This document shows positions 7,719-15,404 of a DNA stretch of 24,279 bases, piece by piece. Below the pieces are notes generated by a model, which was not told the origin of the DNA, searched no databases, and saw only the letters and a list, made by a program, of their open reading frames with translations. Every line of letters begins with the position of its first letter. The stretch's first letter is position 1. The DNA comes from CBDUXT01 sp965371245 (lineage in GTDB: Bacteria; Planctomycetota; Phycisphaerae; UBA1845): NCBI GenBank assembly GCA_965371245.1, contig CBDUXT010000088.1, positions 1 through 24,279 on the forward strand. The letters are read 5' to 3'. The translations under genes and the position numbers were made by a program.

Positions 7719-9569
7719 ATGACGCCCCTACGGGACAGAATCAGCGACGAGCTGTTGCCTTACGTCGAAAGGCCCGGGCAATACATTGGCGGAGAAATAA
7801 ACCAACTCGCCGCTCCCGGAGCCTGGGAATCCGCCGAAGCCCGCGTCGCCGTCGCCTTCCCCGATACCTACACGATCGGAATGAGCCACCTGGGCTGCCA
7901 GATTCTTTACTGGCTCATCAACCACACCGACGGCTGCTGCGCCGAACGAGTCTTTTGCCCCTGGGGCGATGCCGAACGAATCCTGCGCGACAAACACATC
8001 CCGCTGTTCACCTGGGACACGCGACAGCCCGTTGCCTCCGCCGACCTCGTCGCCGTCTCGTTGCAGTACGAGATGTCGTTCACCTCGGTGTTGCAACTGC
8101 TCGACCTCTCCGGCATTCCGCTACGGTCGGCCGACCGCGACGACTGCCATCCACTTGTCATCGCCGGCGGGCCTCAGGCGGACAACCCCGAGCCCATGGC
8201 GCCGTTTCTCGACCTCGTGGTATTAGGCGACGGCGAGACCTCCATGGCCGCCATCCTCGATACCTACAAAGAACTCAAGGCCGGCGGCATGCGACGACGC
8301 GACATGATCCGTGCCATGGCCCAACGATTCGAATGGATCTACGCGCCGTCGCTGTACGATATCGCGTACCACGACGACGGAACGGTTCGATCCATCGCGC
8401 CGACCGACCCGACGATTCCATCCAATATCCAGCGATGCCAGACGCTTGACTTTGACGAGGCGCCTTTCCCGGTCAGACCGCTCGTCCCCCACGTCGAGGT
8501 CGTACACGACCGGTTCGCCGTAGAGATCATGCGCGGCTGCCCGCAGCGATGCCGCTTCTGTCATGCCGGCTATACCAAACGTCCGCTGCGCACGCGCAGC
8601 GTCGATCGCATACTCCAGATGGCCGAGGAGATGTATGGGGCCACGGGCATGAACGAGTTCGGGCTGTTGTCGCTCTCCACCGCCGACTACCCCGACCTAC
8701 GCGAACTCGCCCAACGAGCGAACGAGCAGTTTGCCGAACGCCGGGTCAACATCTCCATGCCCTCGCTTCGCGTGGACAAGATGCTCCAGAACATCCCGTG
8801 GATGGCCAGCTCGGTCCGTAAGAGCGGGCTGACCCTGGCGGTCGAGGCCGCCAACGACGACATGCGCGCCGCCATCCGCAAGCTCGTCACCGACGGGAAC
8901 CTTCTCGACGGTGTTCGCGAGGCCTACCGGGCCGGTTGGCGAACGGTGAAGCTCTATTTCATGTGCGGCTTCCCCGGCGAGCGCCCCGACGACATCGATG
9001 GCATCGTGCGCGTGGCCCGCGAGGTCAGCGAAGCTAGGCGCGAAATCGCCAACGGACCCGCGAAGGTCAACGCCTCCGTCGGCTGGCTGGTGCCCAAGCC
9101 CTACACCCCGTTCCAGTGGGCCGCCCAACCCACGGCCGACTACTTCCACGAAGCGCGCCGGCGGCTAAACCACCTGCTGTACGGAGACAACGACCGTCGG
9201 CGCAAGCCCAAACGCGGCGCGGTGCGAATCAAGACGCACTCGGTCGAGCGATCGGTGCTCGAAGCGGTGTTCGCCCGTGGCGACCGGCGGCTGGCCGACG
9301 TGGTCGAGCATGCGTTCCGCTCCGGCGCCCGGTTCGACGGCTGGGACGAGTGTTTCAACGTAAACCACTGGCGAAAAGCGTTCGACGCAACGGGCATCGA
9401 CCCCGCGTGGTACGCCCACCGCGAACGCGCCCCCGACGAAATCTTCCCGTGGAACCACCTGCACGGCGGCGCCCCGACCGACTATCTCTTGCGCCAATAC
9501 GACGAAGTGTTCACCCACATCAACATACCCAAACCCAAGGCGGTCCAGCACGCCGCGGCCGCTCTCTGA
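7719..9569 (+). CDS. B12-binding-type radical SAM protein, TIGR03960-like
   Basis: A 616-residue protein from ATG 7719 (GCGGGA 9-14 bases upstream, a modest site); upstream in-frame codons are not protein-like. The N-terminal half (about 40-240) matches the divergent B12-binding Rossmann region seen before radical SAM domains, with AFPDTYTIGMSHLG, the VAVSLQYEMSF segment and an IAGGPQADNPEP loop. The cluster motif is C274-P-Q-R-C278-R-F-C281, followed by a TIM-barrel-like region with FGLLSLSTADYPD, LAVEAAND and KLYFMCGFPGE. It agrees with the TIGR03960 family of uncharacterised enzymes. Many homologues are fused to a DUF2344/TIGR03936 domain; I see no such domain here. The reaction is unknown. 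Confidence 0.9.
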   Translation: MTPLRDRISDELLPYVERPGQYIGGEINQLAAPGAWESAEARVAVAFPDTYTIGMSHLGCQILYWLINHTDGCCAERVFCPWGDAERILRDKHIPLFTWDTRQPVASADLVAVSLQYEMSFTSVLQLLDLSGIPLRSADRDDCHPLVIAGGPQADNPEPMAPFLDLVVLGDGETSMAAILDTYKELKAGGMRRRDMIRAMAQRFEWIYAPSLYDIAYHDDGTVRSIAPTDPTIPSNIQRCQTLDFDEAPFPVRPLVPHVEVVHDRFAVEIMRGCPQRCRFCHAGYTKRPLRTRSVDRILQMAEEMYGATGMNEFGLLSLSTADYPDLRELAQRANEQFAERRVNISMPSLRVDKMLQNIPWMASSVRKSGLTLAVEAANDDMRAAIRKLVTDGNLLDGVREAYRAGWRTVKLYFMCGFPGERPDDIDGIVRVAREVSEARREIANGPAKVNASVGWLVPKPYTPFQWAAQPTADYFHEARRRLNHLLYGDNDRRRKPKRGAVRIKTHSVERSVLEAVFARGDRRLADVVEHAFRSGARFDGWDECFNVNHWRKAFDATGIDPAWYAHRERAPDEIFPWNHLHGGAPTDYLLRQYDEVFTHINIPKPKAVQHAAAAL

Positions 9570-9597
9570 GTGCGTGCATCGGAAGGGTTCAGACAAA

Positions 9598-9668
9598 CCG
9601 AGCCGCGACCGTAAGGGAGCGTTTGTTGATACGCGAAACACGCCCGCTCCCTCACGGTCGCGGCTCGG
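9598..9668. repeat. Type B palindromic element, 71 bp
   Basis: The 24-base arms CCGAGCCGCGACCGTAAGGG+AGCG (9598-9621) and their reverse complement (9645-9668) match at 23 of 24 positions around a 23-base spacer. The same core is at 17518-17597 and, in variant form, inside 5957-6076. It lies 28 bases after the radical SAM stop and beside a type C element, between convergent genes. Confidence 0.85.
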
Positions 9669-9678
9669 AAAGAGCGCC

Positions 9679-9759
9679 GGGTGCCATGCGTAAGCGTAGC
9701 TTACCCGTGAGCTGTCGCCGTTCATGCTGCACGGGCAAACGAGTTTGCCCATGCCACCC
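9679..9759. repeat. Type C bipartite palindromic element, 81 bp
   Basis: There are two hairpins: GTAAGC/GCTTAC (9690-9695 with 9699-9704) and GGGCAAA/TTTGCCC (9733-9739 with 9744-9750). They are enclosed by terminal arms GGGTGCCATG and CATGCCACCC, with one mismatch. The architecture matches 17395-17472. Together with the type B element it fills the gap between the radical SAM gene and the convergent restriction-modification gene, leaving no room for another gene. Confidence 0.8.
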
Positions 9760-9777
9760 CTCGTTCAGGAGCGCACG

Positions 9778-12700
9778 TCAGGTGCCGTCTGATCTTTCCA
9801 GGTTGATTCGTAGCAGGTTCGCCAGCACCAGTTGGTCTACTTCCTTGCGGCGAGCGGACAGGGCATGATCCTCGGGAAGGGGGATGCCCGCGCCTGTGTC
9901 GAGCCACGCCTCGGCCCAATCCTGGGACCAGTCGCCGGCGGGATCGATCGCGGCATAGGCCGCCAGCACCGCTCGGTCGAGCTTGTCGTGGGCCAGCTTC
10001 AGCCACGTGGGCCGTTCGTTGTAGAGATTCGTCAGCGTGCGTTTTTTCAGCTTGGGGTCTTTGGCGGCGCGGGCCATGATGGCCGACTGACGGATCAACG
10101 CGCGGGCCTCTTCCGGCACGTCGGCGAAGTCGTCTTCGGCATCGACGGCCTGAGCGATGGGCTCGACCCACTCCGGCGGGTTGAGCCAACGCTCGCGCTG
10201 CTCGTTGATCTCTTTGGCGGCCTCGGCGATGCGTTGATACGCCTCATTCTCGGTCGGCTCGCTCCCCGGCGCCCACGGCATCGGGAACGTCTCGAAACAG
10301 GTGGTCGGCGTGTAGCGAAAGCCCGATTCGGCCTCACGAAGTTGCGTACCCATCCGCCGCGCCCACAGCTCGTGAATCGAGCTGTGCAGCACGCCGAAGA
10401 AATAGTCGTCCGAACGTGCGAAGACGATGATCGCATCGTCAGGAAGAATCTGTTTGTCGAGCCTCGTAAACAGTCGAAACTTTGCAACGCGCGGAGAAGC
10501 GATGAACTCCTTGGGATTACCTGCAATTGCATCACGCATTTCTGGTTGCGTGCGACCGTGTCGCCACCAGAATTTGCGCAGGGTCGGATCATTGTTGGAA
10601 TCCCGGCCCGGTTTGACGTTTCTCTCGACGTGAGCAAATGGTGTCTCAAAACAGGCCGCGTCACCTAGGCCCGCAAATGCACCAAAATCGACGATCCATT
10701 TTGCACGCCATCGACCTGCAATGTCGGCGCCGTTCACGGAGGGGCGCAATACGCTGCAGTTGGAATGGCCGTGCGCATTGGGCAAGGCCAACCACTGGCG
10801 CGCCGTTGACCAGCTGACGTCAAAGGGTCCTCGTTTTTGCGACCCGCGAAAACAGATCGCATCGTCTTCAGCCAAGGGTTTTGCGCATGTCGCTACGCCG
10901 GAAGCAGACAAATCGGCCCTTATCTTGTCTACGATTGCCCCGTCAAGGATGAAGCGTTCTGGACTCTCCGCCGAAAAGCAAACGATTGAAACATGGACAT
11001 TCGCGCCATCAAGTGCCCAATGCAAATCGCTATGTGCTGAGAAAATCGCGCCATCGCGTACGATGCGCACTAAGACCTCCCGGTTGTTTTGCCCTCGAAT
11101 GCCTTGCGTTGCCAAGAGACCGATGCGCACTCTCGGCGAATCATTCTTCGATTGCGAACACATTACATCGTGCGCGAGGGCGAACCAGTAGCAACACAGA
11201 TCCGACCCGTTGGCGATATCGTAACAAGAATACAGCGCGTTGATGTAGCTTTCCTGCAGGCCTTCGCGCCGAAACCAACGTGAATACAAGAACGGCGGAT
11301 TCCCGATGATGAAATCCGCTTCGGGCCAAGTGGCGGGCTTGGGCTTGTCCGGGTCGGACAGGTCGAGGATCGCATCGCGGCATTCGACCGTTTGCAGCGG
11401 TTCGAGAATCGGCGTGCGAATCCCGTCGATGTAGCCGTTGTCGCGCATCCATTGCAGATACCCGATCCAGATGACCACCTGCGCCAGCTCGGCCGCGTAG
11501 GTGTTGATCTCGATCCCGTGCAGTTGCGTCGGCCTGATCTGGGGGAACAGACCCTCGGCGATCTCCGGCTGCGCGGCGAACGTGATGACTTCCTTTTCCA
11601 AACCCAAGAGCTGTTGAATGGCCACGTACAAAAAGTTGCCCGAGCCGCAGGCCGGATCCAGAATGCGCACGGTGGAAAGGCGATGGACAAACGCTTGCAG
11701 CGCAGCCTGGATCGCCCGGTCGGCCTTTTTCTTGGTGTCGCCCTTGCCTTTGCGCCTGCGGGCGAGCTGCTTATCGACCTCGGCCCTGACCGCCTCCCAT
11801 TCCTTACGCAGCGGGGCCAGTATGACCGGCTCGACCACCAGCATGATATCTTCGCGGCTGGTGTAGTGTGCCCCGATCTTCGCTCGTGTGTTCGGGTCCA
11901 GCGATCGCTCGAACAGGGTGCCGAAGACGGCGGGCTCGACGCTGCCCCAGTCGGACCGGGCGGCCGTTAGCATGGTGGCGATGTCGGCGGCCGTCAGGCG
12001 CAGCGCCGGCGCCTCGGCGAACAGGCCACCGTTGAAATGGACGACCGGGTCTACGCCGAAGTCCCCGCCGGTGCGCATGACGGCGAACAGCTCGGTCATG
12101 CGATCGGCAAGCTTGGCCGGGTCTTTCCCATAGCGTTCGAGCAGCTTGGTGAACAGATCACGGGGCAACAGGTCCACGTCTTCGGCGAACAGGCAGAACA
12201 TGCACTTCATCAGGAAATGGGCGACGGTTTGGGCGTCGTGCCCGAACTGGCGTAGCGACTGAGCGAGCGCGGAAAACTGTTTGGCGATGTCTTCGGTGAC
12301 GTTTTCTGGTGTTATGGTGGGCTTGAACGAAAGGGGGTCGGTAAACACGCGGCGGAGCAGATCGAGCGACTGCGGATCGTCGAGGCTGGCCAGCTCGATC
12401 GCGTGGACCTGCTTGGCCGTGCCGGTGAAGTTGGTGTGAATCTCGGTGTGGGCGATGTCAGAGACGATGAGTAGCGGCGGGTTGTCGAGCGCCTCGCGGT
12501 ATTGGCAGAGCTGGCGGTAGGCCTCGGTCAGGTCGCGGTACTTGCCTTTGCGTTTGTATTCCCAACCGAACTTGCCGCGCCACCAGACGTCGGCGAATCC
12601 GTATTGCCCGGCCGCGCCGCGGGACGCCCCAGCCGCCGGTATGACCCCCTTTTCAAACGTGTATTCGGCCCCGGTGGCGTCGTGCTCGGCCGGAGTCGGC

Positions 12701-12813
12701 TGCCCGAGCAATCGGCACAGGTCGATGAAGTGCTCTTGGCTGGCCGCGCGTTCGGACAGCTTGACGGGTGACCACTTTGCGATGAACTGGGCTGGGGACA
12801 TGTCCGGGGCCAT
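9778..12813 (-). CDS. MmeI-like type IIL restriction endonuclease/DNA adenine methyltransferase (single chain)
   Basis: About 1011 residues from ATG 12813; ATG 12801 is also possible, and neither has a strong ribosome site. The N-terminal PD-(D/E)xK nuclease shows D75 in GFADVWW and E85-Y-K87. A helical spacer follows, including HFLMKCMFCLFAEDVDLLP. The gamma-type N6-adenine methyltransferase has motif I DPACGSGNF (386-394), then HGIEIN and motif IV NPPF (505-508). Next comes a variable target-recognition region, about residues 510-800, encoded near 10400-11280, and a C-terminal helical segment with the R-Y-TPT-CFETFP-PW signature of MmeI relatives. Such enzymes cut and methylate in one polypeptide and need no partner, which fits its isolation here. 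The TRD stretch is visibly less GC-rich than the flanks. It may protect against phage. Confidence 0.9.
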   Translation of the reverse strand: MAPDMSPAQFIAKWSPVKLSERAASQEHFIDLCRLLGQPTPAEHDATGAEYTFEKGVIPAAGASRGAAGQYGFADVWWRGKFGWEYKRKGKYRDLTEAYRQLCQYREALDNPPLLIVSDIAHTEIHTNFTGTAKQVHAIELASLDDPQSLDLLRRVFTDPLSFKPTITPENVTEDIAKQFSALAQSLRQFGHDAQTVAHFLMKCMFCLFAEDVDLLPRDLFTKLLERYGKDPAKLADRMTELFAVMRTGGDFGVDPVVHFNGGLFAEAPALRLTAADIATMLTAARSDWGSVEPAVFGTLFERSLDPNTRAKIGAHYTSREDIMLVVEPVILAPLRKEWEAVRAEVDKQLARRRKGKGDTKKKADRAIQAALQAFVHRLSTVRILDPACGSGNFLYVAIQQLLGLEKEVITFAAQPEIAEGLFPQIRPTQLHGIEINTYAAELAQVVIWIGYLQWMRDNGYIDGIRTPILEPLQTVECRDAILDLSDPDKPKPATWPEADFIIGNPPFLYSRWFRREGLQESYINALYSCYDIANGSDLCCYWFALAHDVMCSQSKNDSPRVRIGLLATQGIRGQNNREVLVRIVRDGAIFSAHSDLHWALDGANVHVSIVCFSAESPERFILDGAIVDKIRADLSASGVATCAKPLAEDDAICFRGSQKRGPFDVSWSTARQWLALPNAHGHSNCSVLRPSVNGADIAGRWRAKWIVDFGAFAGLGDAACFETPFAHVERNVKPGRDSNNDPTLRKFWWRHGRTQPEMRDAIAGNPKEFIASPRVAKFRLFTRLDKQILPDDAIIVFARSDDYFFGVLHSSIHELWARRMGTQLREAESGFRYTPTTCFETFPMPWAPGSEPTENEAYQRIAEAAKEINEQRERWLNPPEWVEPIAQAVDAEDDFADVPEEARALIRQSAIMARAAKDPKLKKRTLTNLYNERPTWLKLAHDKLDRAVLAAYAAIDPAGDWSQDWAEAWLDTGAGIPLPEDHALSARRKEVDQLVLANLLRINLERSDGT

Positions 12814-13184
12814 GTCGCGGACGATATAGACGCGGACGGAATATGTCCACGGTGCGGGGCTGCGCCATGGCGTGCTGGGTGAGTGACGGAATCGACGTTG
12901 GCAGCGCTCAGAGCACCGGTAAAACCGGCTTGCCGGCGGGCGCCAGCCTGCGGACCCCTGCGTCATCATGTCACCGGGCTCGCGCCCGGTGCTCTGACAA
13001 GCGCAAGGCTCATTCTGTCGCGCGCCCTGTCACGGACCCCTTCGCCTACAGGGCTTGACAAGCGCGGGCCTTTCGATGCCACTGGTTCCAGGGCGACTGG
13101 TGCCCGCCGAACGTCCCCGAGGCGTGCGGGGCGCGCGTCGATCAACCACGGGACTCAATCGATAGCAACCGAAGGAGTATCGAC
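12814..13184. other. Gene-free divergent interval upstream of phhB
   Basis: These 371 bases lie between the divergent restriction-modification and phhB genes. They hold the inverted repeat at 12908-12997 and a 10-base direct repeat TGACAAGCGC at 12995-13004 and 13056-13065. The second copy sits in a TTGACA-like hexamer (13055-13060), but no convincing -10 box follows at 17 bases. The phhB ribosome site (AAGGAG) is at the right end. No coding sequence or RNA gene is seen. Confidence 0.6.
12908..12997. repeat. Palindromic element (type E), 90 bp
   Basis: The perfect 12-base terminal arms are TCAGAGCACCGG (12908-12919) and its reverse complement (12986-12997). Internal short GC stems lie between them (CCGG-TAAAA-CCGG and a GCCGGCGGGCGCC-like stretch). 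No second copy is present in the window. It has the same general form as the other intergenic elements here. Confidence 0.7.
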
Positions 13185-13523
13185 ATGTCGCAACTCGCCG
13201 AGAAACAGTGCGTGCCCTGTCGCGGCGGCGTTCCGCCGCTCGAGGCGGAGCGTGTGACCGTGCTGCTCGGCCAAATCGACGGGTGGTCGGCCGAGCGGAA
13301 TCATCACATTTCACGAACCTTCAAGTTTCCGGATTTCGCGTCGGCGCTGTCGTTTGTCAACCGAGTCGGCGCGATCGCCGAAGCGCAGAACCACCACCCC
13401 AACATCTATCTGACCTGGGGAGAGGTGCGCATCGACATCTGGACCCACAAGATCGACGGGCTGACCGAGAGCGACTTTGTCCTGGCCGCCAAGGTCGATG
13501 CGGCCCTGCCAAACAAGTCGTAA
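13185..13523 (+). CDS. phhB: 4a-hydroxytetrahydrobiopterin dehydratase (pterin-4a-carbinolamine dehydratase)
   Basis: A 112-residue protein with an AAGGAG ribosome site seven bases before ATG. It dehydrates 4a-hydroxytetrahydrobiopterin, recycling the cofactor of phenylalanine hydroxylase; relatives without that hydroxylase may act in molybdopterin-related roles. Catalytic residues are H70, H71 and H88, with the spacing of the family (H-H-P, then 16 residues to the third His), and W78 lies in LTWGEVRIDIWTHKIDGLTE. The N-terminal C-x2-C (C9, C12) followed by RGG is common in bacterial members. No hydroxylase gene is nearby, so the pathway partner lies elsewhere. Its stop is 12 bases from that of the convergent DUF4139 gene. 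Confidence 0.95.
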   Translation: MSQLAEKQCVPCRGGVPPLEAERVTVLLGQIDGWSAERNHHISRTFKFPDFASALSFVNRVGAIAEAQNHHPNIYLTWGEVRIDIWTHKIDGLTESDFVLAAKVDAALPNKS

Positions 13524-13535
13524 CCGACGAGCGCC

Positions 13536-15164
13536 TCACCAACTGTAGTGTACCGTGTACCGGATCACGACCTCGCCGCCTTGTGGTACGTCGATGGGGA
13601 AGTGTATCGTGCGGGCATCCACCTTCTCGCGCGCGTGCGTCGATTGGGTGAGCTTCCAGTTGCTCCATCGGTAGAGGCTTTCCTTGACCACGACCCGGAC
13701 CGGCTGCACTTTGTGGTTACGCACCTTGATCTCGATGGTTTCGTCCATGGTCTTGCGCCGGGAGTCCAGCTTGAAGTCGACCTGCGTCCGCTCGCCCACC
13801 ACGTCGAACGCGCTGCCCATCTTGATGAGAACCTCTTCGTCTCTCGGCGTGTGGTCGATGACGTCCTCGCCGACGAACTCCAGCGTGTCGTCCGCCGGGT
13901 CTCGCTGGCTGATGCGAATTCGCCCCGAGGGCAACGGCATGCCCAGCCCGATCGCCGCCTCGTTCTTGAATCGCAGGTAGACATCGACCTTCTTGTTCGA
14001 CTGGATGCCGTAGTTGCGGTCGGTCATTGCCCGGCCAAAGGCCCCGAAGCGGGAAGCGAGACCATAATACACCATCGTCTTCTCGCACGGCACCGCCCGG
14101 GCTGTCGGGAAGAGCTCGATCTGCTTGGTTGAGTTGTTCGGCAGCGTGGTGGATCGACCAAGCGTGTACAGGTGATACTCGAAGAAGGCCTTCTCCTGAA
14201 AACCGGGGATGCGCTTCGACGTGGCCGCAATTCCCGCCCGCATCTCCATCGCTCGGGGGATCTGCGGCTGCGGCGCCCGGCCGACGTCACCGGCGATCAG
14301 CTTGAGCTTGGCATCCGCATACGCGGCCCCGGACTGGTTGATAATGCTCACCCACGCGCTGATGTCGAGCAGCCCCGCGTTGGCGGTCTCGCCGGGCGAG
14401 AACACGACGTTGTAGTCCGTCCACCACGTGATCGCCTTGGTTTCATACGTGACGCGGGCACGATGGTCGCCCGGCTTTTGCGTAACGACGTCCCACACCA
14501 GCGTCGGCTTGGTAATAAGCCCCCCGGGCAATTCGGGGAATCGAACGTTGGCATAGTTCGTCACGACCAGCACGCCGCCGCCCGTGGTTTGCAGGACCAG
14601 CCCACCGGCCGTGCTGAGCAGCGTGCCGGTGAAGGTCTCGATGTGGTCGCCCTGGACCTGGTCCACTGTGATCGGCCGATCCAGATAGCGCTGCATGAGC
14701 TTCTCGGTGCTCACCAGATCGAACTCGTAGTTCTGTTCCAGCACGTGCGTACCGGTGGGGTCGGTCAACGAGACGAACGACACCGTCGTCGGGTCGATGT
14801 GGGCGGCCACGTCGGTGAAGCGCACGCGGCTTCGCTGTTCCGCGAGCTTGATCGACGTCTCGTGCTTGACGATGGCGTAGCCGGGGATGCGGGCCGCGAG
14901 TTGACCGGGGCGATAGTTCACCCCGGCGATGGGGCGGTACAACTCCGGCTGGATGGCCCCGGGGCGCGCGGTGCTGTAGATGGTCAACGCGGTGGCGTCA
15001 TCACCGTCCGCCGCATGCGCGATGGTTCCAAACACGCTCAGAACGCAGACAAACGCGAGCCGAGCCGCGGGCTTTAGCCCGCGCGGACACCGCCGGCTCA
15101 GCGACCACCAAACCATGAACGAACCGCCCGACGGCAACCAGCAGCGTTCCAAATGTCGTTTCAT
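13536..15164 (-). CDS. Secreted DUF4139-domain protein
   Basis: A 542-residue protein. ATG 15164 is chosen because GAGGGG stands seven bases upstream; the frame extends to 15224 without such a site. The signal peptide is unusual: a long n-region with basic residues, part of it (residues 26-36, C-P-R-G-L-K-P-A-A-R-L) encoded by a 29-bp intergenic-type palindrome, then LAFVCVLSVFGTIAHA and cleavage before ADGD. The mature protein is beta-rich and ends in the DUF4139 domain, with SNKKVDVYLRFKN, LPSGRIRISQRD and a final QGGEVVIRYTVHYSW strand. DUF4139 proteins are secreted or envelope proteins of unknown role. It may also start at the internal Met of MVWWSLSRR. Confidence 0.87.
   Translation of the reverse strand: MKRHLERCWLPSGGSFMVWWSLSRRCPRGLKPAARLAFVCVLSVFGTIAHAADGDDATALTIYSTARPGAIQPELYRPIAGVNYRPGQLAARIPGYAIVKHETSIKLAEQRSRVRFTDVAAHIDPTTVSFVSLTDPTGTHVLEQNYEFDLVSTEKLMQRYLDRPITVDQVQGDHIETFTGTLLSTAGGLVLQTTGGGVLVVTNYANVRFPELPGGLITKPTLVWDVVTQKPGDHRARVTYETKAITWWTDYNVVFSPGETANAGLLDISAWVSIINQSGAAYADAKLKLIAGDVGRAPQPQIPRAMEMRAGIAATSKRIPGFQEKAFFEYHLYTLGRSTTLPNNSTKQIELFPTARAVPCEKTMVYYGLASRFGAFGRAMTDRNYGIQSNKKVDVYLRFKNEAAIGLGMPLPSGRIRISQRDPADDTLEFVGEDVIDHTPRDEEVLIKMGSAFDVVGERTQVDFKLDSRRKTMDETIEIKVRNHKVQPVRVVVKESLYRWSNWKLTQSTHAREKVDARTIHFPIDVPQGGEVVIRYTVHYSW
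15060..15088 (+). repeat. 29-bp palindromic unit (type F), copy 1, inside a coding region
   Basis: It begins CCGAGCCGCGGGC and ends GCCCGCGCGGAC around a TTTA centre. Copy 2 at 15285-15313 is the reverse complement with one mismatch in 29. Copy 1 lies within the DUF4139 reading frame and supplies 11 residues of the signal-peptide n-region without breaking the frame. Its first ten bases, CCGAGCCGCG, equal those of the type B elements. Confidence 0.85.
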
Positions 15165-15284
15165 CGTGAGACCCCTCATTTCTTGAATCGTCTTTCGAGC
15201 ACGGCAGTTTCGGTAGTTGTACAAGGCGTTTCCCGTCTCGGTGTACCGGGTTCGTCAACCTTGGCGATGCATCCTACGACGAGA

Positions 15285-15313
15285 GTCCGCGCGGGCCAAA
15301 GCCCGCGGCTCGG
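15285..15313 (-). repeat. 29-bp palindromic unit (type F), copy 2
   Basis: This is the inverted copy of 15060-15088 (28 of 29 identical), placed in the 240-base gap between serS and the DUF4139 start. The two copies could pair in a transcript or mark the ends of a mobile unit spanning the 5' end of the DUF4139 gene. Confidence 0.85.
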
Positions 15314-15404
15314 GACGCGAGAAAAAAACGCTCTACCGAGGGACGCTCCGCCCACCTACTTGGACACCGCCTTCGAGGACAAGTTGCGGCTTCTTACCAT
15401 TCGG

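Noticed and set aside
9116..9868. Plus-strand open frame over the radical SAM 3' end and repeats
   Set aside because: It reads through two palindromic elements and is Arg/Pro-rich, a frame shadow.
13055..13090. Sigma-70 promoter at TTGACA upstream of phhB
   Set aside because: No TATAAT-like hexamer at 16-18 bases; the hexamer is part of a direct repeat.
14172..15077. Open frame antisense to the DUF4139 gene
   Set aside because: Composition typical of an antisense shadow; the minus strand has a signal peptide, ribosome site and family match.
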